DNA of 7,102 nucleotides from an uncultured Anaerotruncus sp. (GCA_958414155.1 CATYWI010000061.1:1-7102), one strand, 5' to 3'; counted from the stretch's first letter, positions 1 to 6,627 are shown. Notes: generated by a model from the letters alone, not told the origin. Program-made: numbers and translations.

Positions 1-1423
1 CGACCTTGCCGCATATCGAGCAGGTGCGCTCGCGCACGCCGGGAGCCGCACATGTGGCGGCGGATTTTTCGGTCCACTCGCCGAAGGAATGAGCGGCGGC
101 GGTGACAGCTCCGTAGGCGGCGAGGCGCTCGTCGGTCAGCTTTTGCAGACGCTCCATTTCGGCTGTGTCGCCGAGAATCGTGACGAACTGCGTCTCGGCG
201 GCGCCGCCGGTGTAATAACCGAGCGAGCGGGAGATAAATGAGTAATCGGCGCCGACGGCGGAATTGCCTGTTAGCGCGCAATATGTCATAAGCGCTTCAA
301 TGTAGCCGGTAAGATAGTTGGGGTGCTGGTTATCCTTTGTTATGACAAAGTCACGGCGTGTGTATTTGTAGCCCATGCCGCTGACCTTGCCGTTCCAGAG
401 GTCGCTCACAAGCTCGCCCCACGGCAGAATGATCCAGCCGTCCGCCTGCGTCTTTTTGAGCGCGGCGAGGTTGTTGGCTTTCTCGGCTATGTCGTAGTGC
501 GTTATCATAACGGCGAATTTCGTCTTGGGAGGAAAGAGTTTGGCAAGCTTGCCGAGCTGCGCATATGTATCGGCTACATGCGCGCCGCGCTGCTGGAATA
601 TCACAAAGTCCTGATCGTAAAATGAATCCATTGCATTTCCTGCGGGATTGCCGTAGTAGTTCGGATGCAGCATCGTCATAAGCTGATAAAGACCGTAATT
701 GGACATATTTGAGGGCAGACCGTCGGTGCTCGCCTTGCTTCTGCCGTCAAAAAATCCGGCGGAGCCGTATGTAAAGTTGGTGACGGCAACGTTGTCGCCG
801 AATGACTCTGCGACCTTTTCAAAAATGCCCTTCTTCGATGTGGGAGAGCCGTTTGTGTTTATAACGACCTCGCCGTAGTAGAGCATAGAGTTCCCTGCAA
901 ACATAACGCGCTTGCCGTCAAGCGGTGTAACTGCGGAATATTTCATAGTCTCCTCCTTGCCGCAAAGCGTGCATTTGTGTGTCCGCGTTCCCTCGGCGGC
1001 GCAGGTCGCGGGGGTGAGTACCGTCCATTCGCCGAATTTGTGCCCGCACGCGGCGGGATCGTTGAGGGGAGTGGTCTCCTGTTCCGTTCCGGGACCGGGA
1101 TCTGCGGTGCTTTCGGGCTTGGTCGTTGTGGGAGTCGGCGGCGTGGTGGCCTCCGAACCTGTTGACGGTACGGCGGCAGTGGTAGAGTCCTCCGCCGAAG
1201 CCGGGTCTGTGGCGGCAGGGGCGTCCACCGCGGTTGTCATATCCGCTACGGGCGGTTCCGGGCTTTCCGACTGCGGCGTTGACGAGGGATCGGTCCCCGG
1301 AGCGTCAGCCGTGGTGAGGGCGGGAGAATCGTTCCGTCTGACACTGCACGCCGGAAGCACGGCGGAGACGAGCATCAGTGCCGCGAGGATGGCGGCAGTG
1401 AGAATCAGGTTCCTTTTTTTCAT
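1..1423 (-). CDS. SGNH/GDSL-hydrolase-like lipoprotein with flanking Cys-rich repeats (3' end outside window)
   Basis: The frame is open from the ATG at 1423-1421 to the window edge, giving 474 residues with no stop. Residues 1-26 are a lipoprotein signal peptide (MKKR, hydrophobic core, LPAC with Cys26). Residues 27-125 are a Ser/Thr/Pro/Ala-rich low-complexity linker. Residues 126-160 are a Cys-rich module (C126, H128, C141, C151, C154), and a second copy starts at H445 (C458, C468, C471) and runs off the edge. Between them is an SGNH-like core: a GNS motif (177-179) as block I with Ser179 as likely nucleophile, a Gly at 220 as block II, and DNQH (Asp364, His367) as the DxxH of block V. Block III has Gln277-Gln278 where an oxyanion Asn is usual. 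The likely role is a surface esterase or deacetylase; the substrate is unknown. AAAGGAA precedes the start by about 9 bases. It starts 24 bp after the ybaK stop, which suggests co-transcription. The lipoprotein and modular reading is firm; the enzymatic activity is inferred. Confidence 0.8.
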   Translation of the reverse strand, partial: MKKRNLILTAAILAALMLVSAVLPACSVRRNDSPALTTADAPGTDPSSTPQSESPEPPVADMTTAVDAPAATDPASAEDSTTAAVPSTGSEATTPPTPTTTKPESTADPGPGTEQETTPLNDPAACGHKFGEWTVLTPATCAAEGTRTHKCTLCGKEETMKYSAVTPLDGKRVMFAGNSMLYYGEVVINTNGSPTSKKGIFEKVAESFGDNVAVTNFTYGSAGFFDGRSKASTDGLPSNMSNYGLYQLMTMLHPNYYGNPAGNAMDSFYDQDFVIFQQRGAHVADTYAQLGKLAKLFPPKTKFAVMITHYDIAEKANNLAALKKTQADGWIILPWGELVSDLWNGKVSGMGYKYTRRDFVITKDNQHPNYLTGYIEALMTYCALTGNSAVGADYSFISRSLGYYTGGAAETQFVTILGDTAEMERLQKLTDERLAAYGAVTAAAHSFGEWTEKSAATCAAPGVRERTCSICGKV

Positions 1424-1447
1424 GTCATTTATTCCTTTCGGTGGTGT

Positions 1448-1936
1448 TTATTCGGTCCTGTCGGCTATGTCGGCAAAGCGGAAGTCGATAACGCGCGCAA
1501 GCTCTGCGGCGGTCGTTTCGACCTGTATCCCGATCTTTCCGCCGCTGAAGAAGATGCGCTCATGGTCTTTTGCGCTTGAATCTATCACGGTGGGGAAGAA
1601 CTTTTTCATTCCCACGGGCGAGCAGCCGCCGTGAATGTATCCGGTCAGCGGCAGAAGCTCCTTTGACTTTATCATGGCAATGCTTTTTTCGCCCACAGCG
1701 GCGGCTGCCTTTTTAAGATCAAGCTCTCCGCACACGGGGACAAGAAACACATAGTGTGCGCCGGTCTTGCCGACCGTTACCAGTGTTTTGAAGACAGCTG
1801 TGGGGTCTTCGCCGAGCGCCGCAACGATCTCCTCGCCGCTCACTGCGCCGGAATCCACATAGTTGTGGACCTCAAAGCTCACTTTTTTCTGTTCCAGGAT
1901 GCGTATCGCGTTGGTTTTTTCGGTGTCCTTTTTCAA
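1448..1936 (-). CDS. ybaK: YbaK/EbsC-family aminoacyl-tRNA deacylase (Cys-tRNA(Pro)-type)
   Basis: A complete 162-residue protein, close to the usual YbaK length of about 160. Family members hydrolyse mischarged aminoacyl-tRNA in trans, classically Cys-tRNA(Pro), in the cytoplasm. Family marks are the conserved Lys in VFKTL (Lys50), the VPVCGELDLKK stretch (66-76) and the GGxSP loop, here GGCSPVGMKK (103-112). A Cys sits where many homologues have Ile. The start is a TTG at 1936-1934: an in-frame TGA lies two codons upstream, GAGGTG is placed about 7 bases before it, and the next Met is near residue 88. The promoter at 1975-1983 and the terminator at 2007-2043 separate it from the upstream gene, and the lipoprotein gene follows 24 bp after its stop. 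The exact substrate (Cys, or Ala/Ser analogues as in ProX-type relatives) cannot be told from sequence alone. Confidence 0.92.
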   Translation of the reverse strand: MKKDTEKTNAIRILEQKKVSFEVHNYVDSGAVSGEEIVAALGEDPTAVFKTLVTVGKTGAHYVFLVPVCGELDLKKAAAAVGEKSIAMIKSKELLPLTGYIHGGCSPVGMKKFFPTVIDSSAKDHERIFFSGGKIGIQVETTAAELARVIDFRFADIADRTE

Positions 1937-1974
1937 CGCTCACACCTCGCTTTCATTTATATTTATCCAATTTT

Positions 1975-1983
1975 ATTATACCA
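1975..1983 (-). promoter_or_regulatory. Extended -10 promoter for ybaK-lipoprotein unit
   Basis: On the minus strand the sequence reads TGGTATAAT, a TGn extended -10 joined to a perfect TATAAT (1975-1980). The -35 region at 16-18 bp spacing is poor, as is common for extended -10 promoters. A start near 1968 would leave a leader of about 32 bases before the TTG at 1936. Confidence 0.65.
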
Positions 1984-2006
1984 CAAAATTGTGTATAAGA
2001 AAAGGG

Positions 2007-2043
2007 GCGGCGCTGAAAAATCCATCCGATTTTTCAGCGCCGC
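2007..2043 (-). terminator. Bidirectional intrinsic terminator after the tandem-repeat gene
   Basis: A perfect 16-bp inverted repeat (arms 2007-2022 and 2028-2043) surrounds a 5-base loop. On the minus strand it is followed by CCCTTTTCTT and lies 21 bp after the TAA at 2065-2067. On the plus strand it is followed by TTTTT (2044-2048), although no plus-strand gene ends here. It separates the tandem-repeat gene from ybaK. Confidence 0.8.
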
Positions 2044-2064
2044 TTTTTGTATATAGCTTATACT

Positions 2065-2502
2065 TTATACTTCGCCGTATTTTCTTCTGCGCGGCAGGGC
2101 ACGGACGAGCACTGCTGCGGAGGCGAGCGCCAGAGCGGAAAGAGCGAAGATCCTTATGCCTGCGCCGTCGCCGGTCGGGGGAGCGGTAACGGGGTGTGTA
2201 CGGCTGTACTCGTTAAGGTCAAGCTCGTAAAGCGCGAGCTTCAGATAGTCGCAGTCGTCGATGCGCCAGCCGTCGGCGGTTTTTATAAGAATGATATCAA
2301 CGTCAAAGTCGGAGGAGGTATTATAGTTGAACAGCGTCGCGGTAAACACCGCGCGGTCGCCCGAAAGTCTGAAATTGCGTGCGTCGTCTATATCTGTCGG
2401 TTTGAAATCTGTCTGTTTGAAAACGGGCTGATAGCTGCATCGCGCCTTGTAGGTCACGCCGTCCTTTACGTAAAATACAGGGTGCGTTTTGCCGTTGTTC
2501 GC
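2065..2502 (-). pseudogene. C-terminal remainder of the tandem-repeat protein, downstream of an in-frame TGA: rest of repeat 3 plus wall-sorting tail
   Basis: After the TGA at 2505-2503 the same frame stays open for 145 codons to a TAA at 2067-2065. It begins ANNGKTHPVFYVKDGVTY, which matches HPMFYEKDGIWY in repeat 1 and VPLFVVDNGVTY in repeat 2. It goes on to ADGWRIDDCDYLKLAL, the GWRI block found at the end of each repeat. The tail is APPTGD, then a hydrophobic segment of about 20 residues, then RRRK, which is the layout of an LPxTG-like sortase signal. A GTG at 2457 opens a 130-codon frame, but it lies inside the repeat and I see no convincing ribosome site, so I do not call a separate gene. 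It may be a dead gene end, a read-through extension, or intact in other strains. Confidence 0.75.
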
Positions 2503-4083
2503 TCAGAACCGGCAGTTGCCGAGCATTCTGTCAAGGGTCCCGGGAACAAAATATTTTCCGGCTTTCTCGCGGCATTCATCCACTGTCATATAGCCGTCGG
2601 ACGAAGAAAGCAGATCGTATGTCATCACACTTCCGTCGGGAAGCTCGACCTCGAGCTTATCCGATGCGAGAGTCGAGTAGTAGGATGACGCATACTGAAG
2701 ATGATAAAAGAAACCGGCTGCCTCTTTTACGAAGGTAACTGCTTTTTCAAAAGTGATCCCCGTATCGATGTCGTTATCAAGCGGGAGTGCGGGATCGGTC
2801 ATATGCTCGGTGGCATATGCAAAGCGATCGATCTTGCTCATGGCGAGCTTTGTGTAATCGCAGTCGCCAATGCGCCAGCCGTTCGGAGTTTTGACAAAGG
2901 TGATGCTTGTTGTAAAATAGGGACCCCGTGCGGCACCGCCGGCAACATAAAGAACAACATCCATAGTGGCAGTGGTGCCGTCACAGCGGAAGTTGCGCGC
3001 GTAATAGATATCTCCGGGGTTATATTGTGATTGCCAGCCGCCTACGTATTGGTAAGTCACACCGTTATCCACAACAAAGAGCGGCACTTTTGCCCCGTTT
3101 TTCGACATGGCGGGAGAGTGTCCAAGCTCGGCAAGGCAGTATGTAACGCTACCTTCCGCGATCTCGTCGGTGAAATATTGCTTTGCCATAGCAAGCGCTT
3201 CGTCGGCGTTGCTGTACGCTATCTGGTGTTCCAAAGATTTACACGGAATTCGACCGTAAGTAAGTTCAAATAGGCACTCGTCATTCTTGACATATTTTGT
3301 TTCTCCGGTAAGGCCGTTGTTAAATTGCAGATATGAATAGAATGTTCCGCCGCGGCGCACAAGGTCGCACGCCTCGGTATATGTAAATTTGTCGGTGTCG
3401 TGTGAGACTTTGGGCGCGGGATGGGTCGTGCTGTATTCCTCCCATAAAAGCTCGCCGCAAATGAGACGTATGAGGTCGCCTTCTTCGCTTATGCGCCAGC
3501 CGTCACTGCCGCGTTTGAGAACGATCTCAAGCGCAAAGTCGCGGTCGGGGTCTTCAGTGTAACGCGGCATCGACATTACCGCATTGACCGTAGCGCGGTT
3601 GCCGTTGACTTTAAGATTGTATACGTTCCATACACTGCCATTCGGAATATTTGAGTTGCTTCCGCAATAGGCTTTGTACCAGATGCCGTCTTTTTCGTAA
3701 AACATGGGGTGATCGATGTCGCGAAGCCGGCATTCGTAGCAGAAGCTGCTCACCTTGTCGGCAATTTTGGCATCGAAGTATCGCGTCATTTCTTTTTTGA
3801 AGCCGTCAAGAGTAGTGTAGCCGTCCTTGCCGAGCTGATAATATGTCATATCTTTTTTCCCGAACGAAACTTTTATTTCGTTCCCGATATGCGGCATAAA
3901 ATAGAGAGATCTGAAGAAGCCCTCGCACGCATAGTAATGGTAGAACTGCCACCCGTCGCGTACGATATCTGCCGCCTCGTCAAACGTCAGCTCTCCCGCG
4001 GAGGCTGAAGCTGTGACGGAGAGGGGCGATGCCGCCAGAAAAAACGCGGCGAGGATGAGAAGAACGGAAACGGTTTTTTTCAT
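2503..4083 (-). CDS. Secreted protein with three tandem IseA-like repeats, cut by an in-frame TGA
   Basis: 526 residues from the ATG at 4083 to the TGA at 2505-2503. Residues 1-30 form a signal peptide with a likely cut after SASA. Three related units of about 190 residues follow: 31-215, 232-425 and 442 onward. Each opens with (L/F/I)TF/Y-x-EA-x-x-(I/L/F)V(R/K), has an aromatic Y/F-rich stretch, a middle D/E-rich segment ending in YF, a short (F/V)(Y/V)xxDG-x-x-Y strand, and closes with GWRI followed by acidic residues and D(L/Y)xxLxxxxL. The pattern resembles the IseA (YoeB) family of secreted DL-endopeptidase inhibitors, but this is a fold-level resemblance judged by eye. If correct, the protein would act at the cell wall. 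The third repeat is cut midway by the TGA; read through, the product would be 672 residues with a wall anchor. AAGGAGG (4092-4098) sits 8 bases before the ATG, and a good sigma-A promoter lies just upstream. Confidence 0.8.
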   Translation of the reverse strand: MKKTVSVLLILAAFFLAASPLSVTASASAGELTFDEAADIVRDGWQFYHYYACEGFFRSLYFMPHIGNEIKVSFGKKDMTYYQLGKDGYTTLDGFKKEMTRYFDAKIADKVSSFCYECRLRDIDHPMFYEKDGIWYKAYCGSNSNIPNGSVWNVYNLKVNGNRATVNAVMSMPRYTEDPDRDFALEIVLKRGSDGWRISEEGDLIRLICGELLWEEYSTTHPAPKVSHDTDKFTYTEACDLVRRGGTFYSYLQFNNGLTGETKYVKNDECLFELTYGRIPCKSLEHQIAYSNADEALAMAKQYFTDEIAEGSVTYCLAELGHSPAMSKNGAKVPLFVVDNGVTYQYVGGWQSQYNPGDIYYARNFRCDGTTATMDVVLYVAGGAARGPYFTTSITFVKTPNGWRIGDCDYTKLAMSKIDRFAYATEHMTDPALPLDNDIDTGITFEKAVTFVKEAAGFFYHLQYASSYYSTLASDKLEVELPDGSVMTYDLLSSSDGYMTVDECREKAGKYFVPGTLDRMLGNCRF

Positions 4084-4112
4084 ATTGTTAGCCTCCTTGG
4101 TATTGTATCAAC

Positions 4113-4141
4113 ATTGTATCATATATTACGCAGAAAATCAA
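4113..4141 (-). promoter_or_regulatory. Sigma-A promoter of the tandem-repeat gene
   Basis: TTGATT (4136-4141) and TACAAT (4113-4118) are separated by exactly 17 bp on the minus strand. A second TACAAT lies at 4102-4107 without a matching -35. A start near 4106 gives a leader of about 23 bases containing AAGGAGG. Confidence 0.7.
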
Positions 4142-4207
4142 TGTGCGGTATAAATTTTTGGCAATATGCACATTTTGGAAAGTCTCGTTTGTACAATGTA
4201 AATAAAA

Positions 4208-4246
4208 CGGGGGGTAAAAAACTCAATTTGAGTTTTTTACCCCCCG
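4208..4246 (-). terminator. Long perfect inverted repeat, possible terminator
   Basis: Two 19-base arms (4208-4226 and 4228-4246) form a near-continuous palindrome with a run of six G at the base and six C closing it. On the minus strand the stem is followed by GTTTTATTT, so it could stop transcripts coming from the HIT gene side. On the plus strand no T-run follows. Confidence 0.6.
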
Positions 4247-4342
4247 ACGGTATTGGTCTCGGCGGCTGAACACCGCCGTTTTGCCGCCAAGAAAAACTGA
4301 AAAAAGCAAAGACACGGGTCGGCAAAACCGACCAAGCACGCA

Positions 4343-4376
4343 TCAAAAATGCCGGTATCCCGACCGGCATTTTTGA
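4343..4376 (-). terminator. Intrinsic terminator after the HIT gene
   Basis: A 14-bp perfect stem (4343-4356 and 4363-4376) with a 6-base loop. The core GCCGGT/ACCGGC is flanked by an A-run before and a T-run after on both strands, the classic bidirectional terminator form. It lies about 80 bp after the HIT stop codon. Confidence 0.75.
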
Positions 4377-4411
4377 GTGTCCGTTAAAAACATCGAGTTT
4401 TTAACAGACAC
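4377..4411 (-). terminator. Second hairpin abutting the HIT terminator
   Basis: Arms 4377-4391 and 4397-4411 pair over 15 positions around a 5-base loop. The one non-identical position is a G-U pair in the minus-strand RNA and a C-A mismatch in plus-strand RNA, which suggests it is the minus-strand transcript that folds. The T-run is inside the stem, so its strength as a terminator is uncertain. Confidence 0.5.
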
Positions 4412-4454
4412 GATTAATCATGTTTTGAACACCGCCTTACAGCCGTTTTGAGGC

Positions 4455-4793
4455 TTATGCCATGCTCTCGGGCAGCTTTTTACCGCCCACGAGATGAAAA
4501 TGCAGGTGCTTTACCGACTGGCAACCGTCCTCGCCGCAGTTGGTTATAACGCGGTAGCCGTTTTTAAGTCCGCACGCGAGGGCGATCTGAGGTATCGCTT
4601 CAAACACGTGTGCGACCGCTGCGCTGTTCTCCGCTGTTATTTCGTCGGCGGAGGCGATGTGCGCGCGCGGCACGATAAGTACGTGTACGGGCGCCTGCGG
4701 GTTGATATCGCGGAAGGCGTAGACGTATTCATCCTCATATACCTTTGCGGAGGGGATGTCCCCCGCGATTATTTTACAGAAAAGACAGTCCAT
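4455..4793 (-). CDS. HIT-family (Hint-like) nucleotide hydrolase
   Basis: A complete 112-residue histidine-triad protein, the usual length for Hint-type members, which act in the cytoplasm as nucleoside phosphoramidases or on related purine nucleotides. The N-terminus CLFCKII(A)GDIPS (3-15) is typical; Cys3 and Cys6 recall the pair that binds zinc in some HIT proteins. FRDINPQAPVHVLIVP (27-42) is the family's nucleotide-binding strand, and HLHFHLV (96-102) is the triad, with His98 the expected nucleophile. DGCQSV (89-94) has a Cys where a Gly or Gln is common. GGAG lies 6 bases before the ATG. The gene follows rpsU by 81 bp with a hairpin between them; I see no good promoter of its own, so it is likely expressed by read-through from rpsU. 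The physiological substrate is unknown. Confidence 0.93.
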   Translation of the reverse strand: MDCLFCKIIAGDIPSAKVYEDEYVYAFRDINPQAPVHVLIVPRAHIASADEITAENSAAVAHVFEAIPQIALACGLKNGYRVITNCGEDGCQSVKHLHFHLVGGKKLPESMA

Positions 4794-4816
4794 TTTTTGC
4801 TCCTTTTTTGAAAAAC

Positions 4817-4855
4817 AAAACGGAACGCACCGCTTGCGCAGATGCGTTCCGTTTT
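4817..4855 (-). terminator. Terminator between rpsU and the HIT gene
   Basis: Perfect 13-bp arms (4817-4829 and 4843-4855) with a 13-base loop. On the minus strand the stem AAAACGGAACGCA ends in TTTTGTTTTT, 19 bp after the rpsU stop. Its A- and T-runs make it able to work on both strands. Just upstream in the mRNA (4850-4873) are imperfect tandem copies of CGTTTTA. Confidence 0.75.
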
Positions 4856-4874
4856 CCGTTTTACGTTTTACGGA

Positions 4875-5051
4875 TTATTTGTATTTGCGCTTTCTGGCGG
4901 CTTCGGATTTCTTCTTCCGCTTTACGCTGGGCTTTTCGTAATGCTCTCTCTTGCGAAGCTCGGTAAGGACACCGGAACGGGCGCACTGCCGTTTGAAGCG
5001 ACGAAGAGCACTGTCAAGCGACTCGCCTTCTCTGACTTTTACTTCTGCCAT
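4875..5051 (-). CDS. rpsU: 30S ribosomal protein bS21
   Basis: 58 residues, the standard length for bS21, beginning [19 protein letters not shown] and ending in the basic tail [14 protein letters not shown]21 sits on the small-subunit platform near the mRNA exit and the anti-Shine-Dalgarno region and helps initiation. The frame is open farther upstream, to 5171, but the extra 40 codons run through the promoter and leader and have no S21 character. The ATG at 5051 has AGGGAGG about 8 bases before it and matches the family start. A consensus sigma-A promoter and a leader hairpin lie upstream, and a terminator follows. Confidence 0.97.
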   Translation of the reverse strand: MAEVKVREGESLDSALRRFKRQCARSGVLTELRKREHYEKPSVKRKKKSEAARKRKYK

Positions 5052-5072
5052 TCTTTTCCCTCCCTTCGCATC

Positions 5073-5093
5073 GCACAACACGCATGTGTGTGC
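5073..5093 (-). promoter_or_regulatory. Hairpin in the rpsU leader
   Basis: In the minus-strand RNA, GCACACAC pairs with GUGUUGUGC (8 bp with a one-base bulge) around a 4-base loop. It lies between the predicted transcription start near 5109 and the ribosome site, which begins about 10 bases after it. It could be a regulatory or stabilising leader element; the function is not known from sequence. Confidence 0.4.
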
Positions 5094-5115
5094 AAAAAAC
5101 CAATTAACACATTGC

Positions 5116-5144
5116 ATTATACAACATAAGCAGCTTCTTGTCAA
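5116..5144 (-). promoter_or_regulatory. Consensus sigma-A promoter of rpsU
   Basis: A perfect TTGACA (5139-5144) and perfect TATAAT (5116-5121) are separated by 17 bp. An A/T-rich tract lies just upstream (about 5145-5162). A start near 5109 gives a leader of about 58 bases. Such a perfect promoter fits high vegetative expression of a ribosomal protein. Confidence 0.92.
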
Positions 5145-5193
5145 GAGATTTTTTTTATTTTTATCACTCAAGACAATATTTTTTGCGCAAAGA

Positions 5194-6627
5194 TCATCCG
5201 CGCCTGCTCACGTCCTTCTTTTTTACTCTGAAAAAGACCGCAAGACATGCTTTTGCGTCAAACGGGATGATGGGATAGAAGTAGGAATGACCGTCGTTTA
5301 CCGTGCGGTTGGACATGAGCAGCAGTATTATCCCTGCCGTGCCGAGCGCAAATCCGACCCATCCCGCAAGCGCCACGAGGATGAGAAGTCCTATGCGCAT
5401 GAACTTAAGTGCGTATCCCAGCTCATATGAGCGCTGTGAGAAGTTTGCTATGGCGACAAACGCCGTGTAAAGAATGACCTCGGGTATGAGCCAGCCGATA
5501 TCCACCGCAAAATCGCCGAGTATCAGTCCGCCTACTACCGACAGCGAGTTTGAAAGCATGGATGGCGTATTCATTGAAGCCATTTTAAGACCGTCCACCA
5601 CAAATTCAACGAGAAGGAGCTGTGCCAGTATCGGTATCTTGCCGCGGTCGTCGGGGATTATAAATCTCAGCCATTCGGGCAGTGCGCCGGGGCATTGCAG
5701 CAGCATATACCATATCGGCACAAGAAAAAGCGTCAGCAGGCATACCGTGTGCCGCACGACGCGGATAAAGGTTGCCGTCAGCGGAGGAAAGTAATAGTCG
5801 TTCGTCTCCTGCACGAAATCGAATATCGAGGTCGGCAGCACCATCGCCTCGGGTGAATTGTCAACGAGTATCAGCACACTGCCCTCAAGCAGCTGCGCGG
5901 CGGCGGCATCCGGACGCTCTGTGGAGCGTATTTTGGGGAACGGATTGTACCACCGCGTGCGTATGAGGCATTCGGCTAAGGATTCGTGACCGAGCGTGAG
6001 CGAGTCGGTGTCTATGCTGTCGAGCCGCTCGCGCAGGTGCGAGACATACCCCGGGTCGGCTCTGCCGTCCATATAGCAAAGCACGACATCGGTCTTGGAG
6101 GCGGAGCCTATCGAAAGATATTCCATTGTAAGAGAGGTATCGCGTATACGGCGGCGTATCAGCGCCGTGTTGAAAATAAGCGTTTCAACAAATCCGTCGC
6201 GCGAGCCGCGCATAACGCGGTCGTTTTCAGGCTCGCTCGGGTCGCGCGCAGGGTATGAGCGCGAGTCGATTATAACAGCCCATTCACCGAAGCGGCTGCC
6301 TATCATCAGCGATGCGCCGGAAAGGACCATGGCAAGCATAGAGTCGAGCGAGTCGGTCACATCTGTTTCAACATATGCCACATGGGCGCGCGTGAAGGCG
6401 CGGGCGCATTCGCCGCCGCTCTCGCTCCCAAGACCGTCAAGCGAAACGAGCGATAGCATCAGCTTCTGCATAACGGTGTCCTTGACAAAGCCGTCTATAT
6501 AGTAAAGCGTCACCTCATCCTGCCCTATGCGGAGAGGCTTTTTTATAACGTCGAAGTTTTCCTCAACACGCAGGAGGCGGTCAAGCTGAGCTACATTGTC
6601 GGCATACACATTTGAAAGTTTGCGCAT
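5194..6627 (-). CDS. spoVAF: SpoVAF-type GerA-family spore membrane protein
   Basis: 477 residues, close to the roughly 490 of Bacillus SpoVAF. SpoVAF is an inner-membrane protein of the spore related to the GerAA receptor subunit; in Bacillus it acts in germination as a GerA-like ion-channel component. Residues 1-285 are the soluble part, with [20 protein letters not shown] (124-143) leading into DGFVETL and [11 protein letters not shown] (153-163), then [19 protein letters not shown] (226-244) and the [14 protein letters not shown] block (246-259), all strong family blocks. Residues 286-440 hold about five membrane segments (near 286-310, 331-350, 362-382, 384-398, 408-437). The ATG at 6627 follows GAAAGG at a long 13-base spacing and lies inside an inverted-repeat arm. 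A sigma-G-like promoter precedes it, which fits forespore expression. It follows hprK by 66 bp; no other spoVA gene is in the window. No clear terminator was found after its TGA. Another GerA A-subunit assignment is possible, but SpoVAF fits best. Confidence 0.87.
   Translation of the reverse strand: MRKLSNVYADNVAQLDRLLRVEENFDVIKKPLRIGQDEVTLYYIDGFVKDTVMQKLMLSLVSLDGLGSESGGECARAFTRAHVAYVETDVTDSLDSMLAMVLSGASLMIGSRFGEWAVIIDSRSYPARDPSEPENDRVMRGSRDGFVETLIFNTALIRRRIRDTSLTMEYLSIGSASKTDVVLCYMDGRADPGYVSHLRERLDSIDTDSLTLGHESLAECLIRTRWYNPFPKIRSTERPDAAAAQLLEGSVLILVDNSPEAMVLPTSIFDFVQETNDYYFPPLTATFIRVVRHTVCLLTLFLVPIWYMLLQCPGALPEWLRFIIPDDRGKIPILAQLLLVEFVVDGLKMASMNTPSMLSNSLSVVGGLILGDFAVDIGWLIPEVILYTAFVAIANFSQRSYELGYALKFMRIGLLILVALAGWVGFALGTAGIILLLMSNRTVNDGHSYFYPIIPFDAKACLAVFFRVKKKDVSRRG

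Larger units (their letters stand above)
4112..4454. other. Gene-free stretch of clustered hairpins between the HIT gene and the tandem-repeat gene
   Basis: Apart from the promoter at its left end, this region holds no convincing gene. It contains five inverted repeats within about 200 bp: 4208-4246 (19-bp arms), 4260-4278 (6-bp arms, with the overlapping alternative 4261-4266/4283-4288), 4317-4333 (6-bp arms), 4343-4376 (14-bp arms) and 4377-4411 (15-bp arms). The last two abut with no gap. An 11-base direct repeat, TGAACACCGCC, occurs at 4267 and 4426, and AGACACG occurs at 4310 and 4406. An 83-codon minus-strand frame (4119-4370) crosses these hairpins and the promoter and is not credible as a gene. 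Confidence 0.6.

Noticed and set aside
912..1634. A 240-codon plus-strand frame rich in Ser, Val and Gly
   Set aside because: It is the antisense shadow of the lipoprotein linker and ybaK, with no ribosome site and low-complexity composition.
2065..2457. An independent 130-residue protein starting at the GTG at 2457
   Set aside because: The frame is the direct continuation of the upstream gene, homology begins before the GTG, and no ribosome site or promoter is evident.
2503..2505. The in-frame TGA as a selenocysteine codon
   Set aside because: No convincing SECIS-like stem follows the TGA, and the repeats show Arg or other residues, not Cys, at the aligned position. A stem with the TGA in its loop (CCGGTTC paired with GAAC and CGG) is short and bulged.
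2047..2688. A 213-codon plus-strand frame
   Set aside because: It lies opposite the tandem-repeat gene, starts at the terminator stem and shows no domain; an antisense shadow.
4119..4370. An 83-codon minus-strand frame between the HIT gene and the tandem-repeat gene
   Set aside because: It crosses four strong hairpins and ends inside the next gene's promoter; there is no ribosome site and no family resemblance.
5052..5171. A 40-residue N-terminal extension of S21
   Set aside because: It would run through a perfect sigma-A promoter and the leader. The ATG at 5051 has a good ribosome site and gives the standard 58-residue protein.
5145..5193. A terminator for spoVAF
   Set aside because: Only a short TTTGCGCAAA palindrome and A/T-rich sequence are present, with no stem and T-run of terminator quality.
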